Assembly (NCBI GenBank): GCA_024224995.1
Contig: JAAENB010000563.1
Span: 1-6,451, forward strand
Length of the DNA stretch: 6,451 bases
Direction: 5' to 3'
Origin: a bacterium
GTDB taxonomy: Bacteria > Spirochaetota > UBA4802 > UBA5550
The notes beneath the pieces are model-generated. The model was not told where the DNA came from. It worked only from the letters and a program-made list of their open reading frames with translations, and did no database searches. A program made the position numbers and the translations under genes. This document shows, piece by piece, positions 5,176 through 6,451 of the stretch (the stretch's first letter is position 1; each line of letters begins with the position of its first letter).

Positions 5176-5523
5176 TTATTTTTTCTCAGCAAGAACCATC
5201 TCTTCCCAGGCCTTCGGCTCAAAACCGGCAACAGCCTTATTCCCGCTTCGAACCACCGGGGTCGTCATAAGAAGGGGCTCTTCCTGGAGAACTTCTTCAA
5301 TATCATGCTTGATATACTTAAGCCCCTTTTTTTCATATTCCTTGCTCTCCGTGTTAATAAGGTCTTCCAGGGGAACCGACCGGCTTATACTTTTAAGCTC
5401 TCCCTTGCTTGGGCCGCGTTCTTTAATATCTAACAGGTGAGCGGTCACTCCCCGCTCTTTGAAAAAACGGACTGCTTTTTGAGTGGTTTTGCATTTTTTT
5501 GTACCGAATATTTGTATTGCCAT
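5176..5523 (-). CDS. ArsC/Spx-family thioredoxin-fold protein (arsenate reductase-like)
   Basis: The start at 5523 has AGGAG (5534-5530) 6 bases upstream; the longer frame from 5592 reads through the promoter region and lacks a site. The 115-residue length is usual for the ArsC/Spx/YffB group. The N-terminal strand and loop IQIFGTKKCKTTQKA place the single catalytic-type cysteine at Cys11, followed by the family helix (AVRFFKERG). The cis-Pro loop TTPVVR is at 87-92, followed by AVAGFEPKAWEEM. It lacks the CxxC pair of Spx. The classical ArsC arginine pattern cannot be fully matched (Arg92 is present), so true arsenate reduction is uncertain; many relatives are unassigned thiol oxidoreductases. 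It is divergent from the zinc-binding gene at 5652 and not linked to the ArsR-family gene. Confidence 0.85.
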   Translation of the reverse strand: MAIQIFGTKKCKTTQKAVRFFKERGVTAHLLDIKERGPSKGELKSISRSVPLEDLINTESKEYEKKGLKYIKHDIEEVLQEEPLLMTTPVVRSGNKAVAGFEPKAWEEMVLAEKK

Positions 5524-5545
5524 GATTATCTCCTGTATTCCGGGT

Positions 5546-5574
5546 ATATTGAAAATATAGCTGTTTTTTTTCAA
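5546..5574 (-). promoter_or_regulatory. Candidate promoter of the ArsC-like gene
   Basis: On the minus strand, TTGAAA (5574-5569) and CAATAT (5551-5546) are 17 bp apart, about 20 bases before the ribosome binding site. This is a fair vegetative promoter match. Confidence 0.4.
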
Positions 5575-5585
5575 GTTTTTTATCG

Positions 5586-5616
5586 TTGACACCTTTGAGA
5601 AAAAATGAAATATCTA
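5586..5616 (+). promoter_or_regulatory. Candidate promoter of the double zinc-motif gene
   Basis: A consensus TTGACA occurs at 5586-5591. The best nearby -10 is TATCTA (5611-5616), a 19-bp spacer; TATACT (5619-5624) is too far for this -35. The -35 is strong and the -10 assignment weak. Confidence 0.35.
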
Positions 5617-5651
5617 AATATACTATAAAATTGAACAAAAGGTGTTAAACC

Positions 5652-6167
5652 ATGCCGCTAGACTACGCATCAATAATGACAGCACTTTCAGTAAATAGTG
5701 ACCATATTAAGGTAAAAAAGCCCGAACCAAACGGGGTAAAAGAGAATGAACTGACCGAAATCCAGCTGGAGGTTCTTAGTTCAATAGTAGAAAAACTGAA
5801 AGAGCCGGACCTGGATTCTTCAAAGCGGCAGTGCCCTGAATGTGGAAGGAATTTTGATCTCATAGATATTGATGCCGACACCGGCAAGGAAGTCAAAACC
5901 GTTCAAATAGATGTTTGCAGGTTTTGCAGAAGTCTCTGGTTTGATGCCGGAGAATTAAAGGCAATAACTCTAATGTCAAAAGATGTCCCTTCTCAGGATC
6001 TTGCCAGCAGGAAATCGAAATATAAGTGCCCTGTTTGTAAAAATCAAATGAATGAATATGTTTTTAAAGCCCCGGACAATGTCCTGGTAGACCAATGCCT
6101 GGACGGGCACGGCGTATACCTTGAAAGCGGGGAGCTGCTCAGAGTTTTAAGAGTTGCTAATAAATAG
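5652..6167 (+). CDS. Protein with two TFIIB-type zinc-binding motifs
   Basis: A 171-residue, probably cytoplasmic protein. AAAAGGTG (5637-5644) supports the start. Residues 1-60 are hydrophilic and partly helical (IQLEVLSSIVEKL). Motif 1 is Cys61-x2-Cys64 and Cys89-x2-Cys92 followed by LWFDAGEL (95-102), the hallmark of the zf-TFIIB zinc-binding family. Motif 2 repeats this: Cys126-x2-Cys129, then Cys149-x3-His153 followed by VYLESGEL (155-162), where His probably replaces the last cysteine. These small zinc proteins are widespread in bacteria with poorly defined roles; binding of nucleic acid or protein is possible. It shares an intergenic region of 128 bp with the divergent ArsC-like gene, so the two may be co-regulated. 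No clear terminator follows. Confidence 0.82.
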   Translation: MPLDYASIMTALSVNSDHIKVKKPEPNGVKENELTEIQLEVLSSIVEKLKEPDLDSSKRQCPECGRNFDLIDIDADTGKEVKTVQIDVCRFCRSLWFDAGELKAITLMSKDVPSQDLASRKSKYKCPVCKNQMNEYVFKAPDNVLVDQCLDGHGVYLESGELLRVLRVANK

Positions 6168-6194
6168 GGATGCTTGTGTGGAATCTTTTATGAA

Positions 6195-6215
6195 GGTTCG
6201 AGGTTCAAGGTTTTT
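6195..6215 (+). repeat. Short 7-bp direct repeat
   Basis: GGTTCGA, GGTTCAA and GGTTTTT follow one another without gaps. It is a small GGTTCRA-type tandem in the sequence after the zinc-motif gene. It is not a tRNA T-arm, as no acceptor or anticodon structure surrounds it. Confidence 0.3.
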
Positions 6216-6273
6216 TTCCGAAGGGGCGGTTTCAGAGACGTTTGTGTGTAGGGGCCTGTTCCCGGGGATCTTA

Positions 6274-6435
6274 CCCGGAATCTGCACAGAAAGAGATCCA
6301 TTTCAATAAACAGTTTCTTCCGTATTTTTTCCCGGTATCGCAGCACTCCGGGCTAATTTGCAATTGCAAGAGCTTTTTAATAAGACGCGATCCTTCGCAG
6401 CTCTTTCCCTGCCAGCAGGGGATTCGCTTCCAGCT
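6274..6435 (-). other. Open minus-strand stretch with SEC-C-like cysteine motif, possible gene fragment
   Basis: No confident gene lies between 6168 and the right edge. On the minus strand, 54 codons are open between TAA (6438-6436) and TAA (6273-6271). They read protein-like, with CWQGKSC near the start and ECCDTGKKYGRNCLLKW later, resembling the SEC-C metal motif (CxCGSGKKYKxCC). There is no ATG and no ribosome binding site, so this may be a decayed C-terminus of a convergent gene or chance. A different minus frame is open from the edge to a stop at 6379-6377 and is an alternative short end. Confidence 0.25.
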
Positions 6436-6451
6436 TTACCAGCTTTGGTTC

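Noticed and set aside
2151..5523. Arsenic resistance operon (ArsR plus ArsC)
   Set aside because: The two genes are on opposite strands about 2.7 kb apart, no arsenite pump is present, and the repressor lacks the classical arsenic motif.
5524..5592. Longer N-terminus of the ArsC-like protein from 5592
   Set aside because: The added residues cover the promoter and ribosome binding site, and the family begins at the first beta strand directly after the 5523 start.
6358..6369. 12-bp palindrome TTGCAATTGCAA
   Set aside because: It is short, isolated and not linked to a promoter or gene start, so chance is sufficient.

Overview
The window is AT-rich bacterial DNA from a diderm-type organism. It carries three lipoprotein genes with clear signal peptides and a sensor phosphatase of the 7TMR-DISM/SpoIIE type. 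That phosphatase architecture is frequent in spirochaetes and some other aquatic or anaerobic diderms, so a spirochaete-like source is plausible but not proven. All supported genes end with standard TAG, TAA or TGA stops, so the ordinary bacterial code applies.

Layout, left to right. (1) 1-1072, plus strand: the 3' part of a membrane-anchored PP2C/SpoIIE-type serine phosphatase, cut by the window edge. (2) 1232-1969, plus: an unrecognised lipoprotein with an acidic N-terminal half and a basic, Tyr/Trp-rich C-terminal half. (3) 2000-2744, plus: a regulatory module made of a perfect palindrome, an ArsR-family repressor with a four-cysteine tail, and a 56-residue CxxC/CxxC zinc-ribbon protein. 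A similar 25-bp element lies over the promoters of both genes, which suggests that the repressor controls itself and the small protein. (4) 2748-5137, minus: a tandem array of surface-fibre-like lipoproteins. Two are intact (317 and 322 aa), each built as lipid anchor, 14-residue coiled-coil repeats, phage tail-collar-like domain, variable His-containing tip and conserved C-terminal strand. A third copy is reduced to its last ~28 codons with an in-frame TGA. The units share 3' hairpins (copies 1 and 2) and a 41-bp upstream block (copies 1 and 3). (5) 5176-5523, minus: an ArsC/Spx-family thioredoxin-fold protein. (6) 5652-6167, plus, divergent from it: a protein with two TFIIB-type zinc-binding motifs. 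(7) 6168-6451: no confident gene, but a minus-strand open stretch with a SEC-C-like cysteine motif and no start.

The most notable part is the fibre-lipoprotein array. The two intact copies are nearly identical at DNA level through the collar and late coiled-coil region. They differ sharply in the tip between two fixed flanks, and by a one-heptad (7-residue) indel in the stalk. This looks like duplication followed by tip diversification, as expected for adhesion or recognition proteins. No phage structural, lysis or integrase genes are visible, so a cell-surface role is more likely than a prophage, although this is inference. The ArsR and ArsC-like genes lie about 2.7 kb apart on opposite strands and do not form an arsenic operon.
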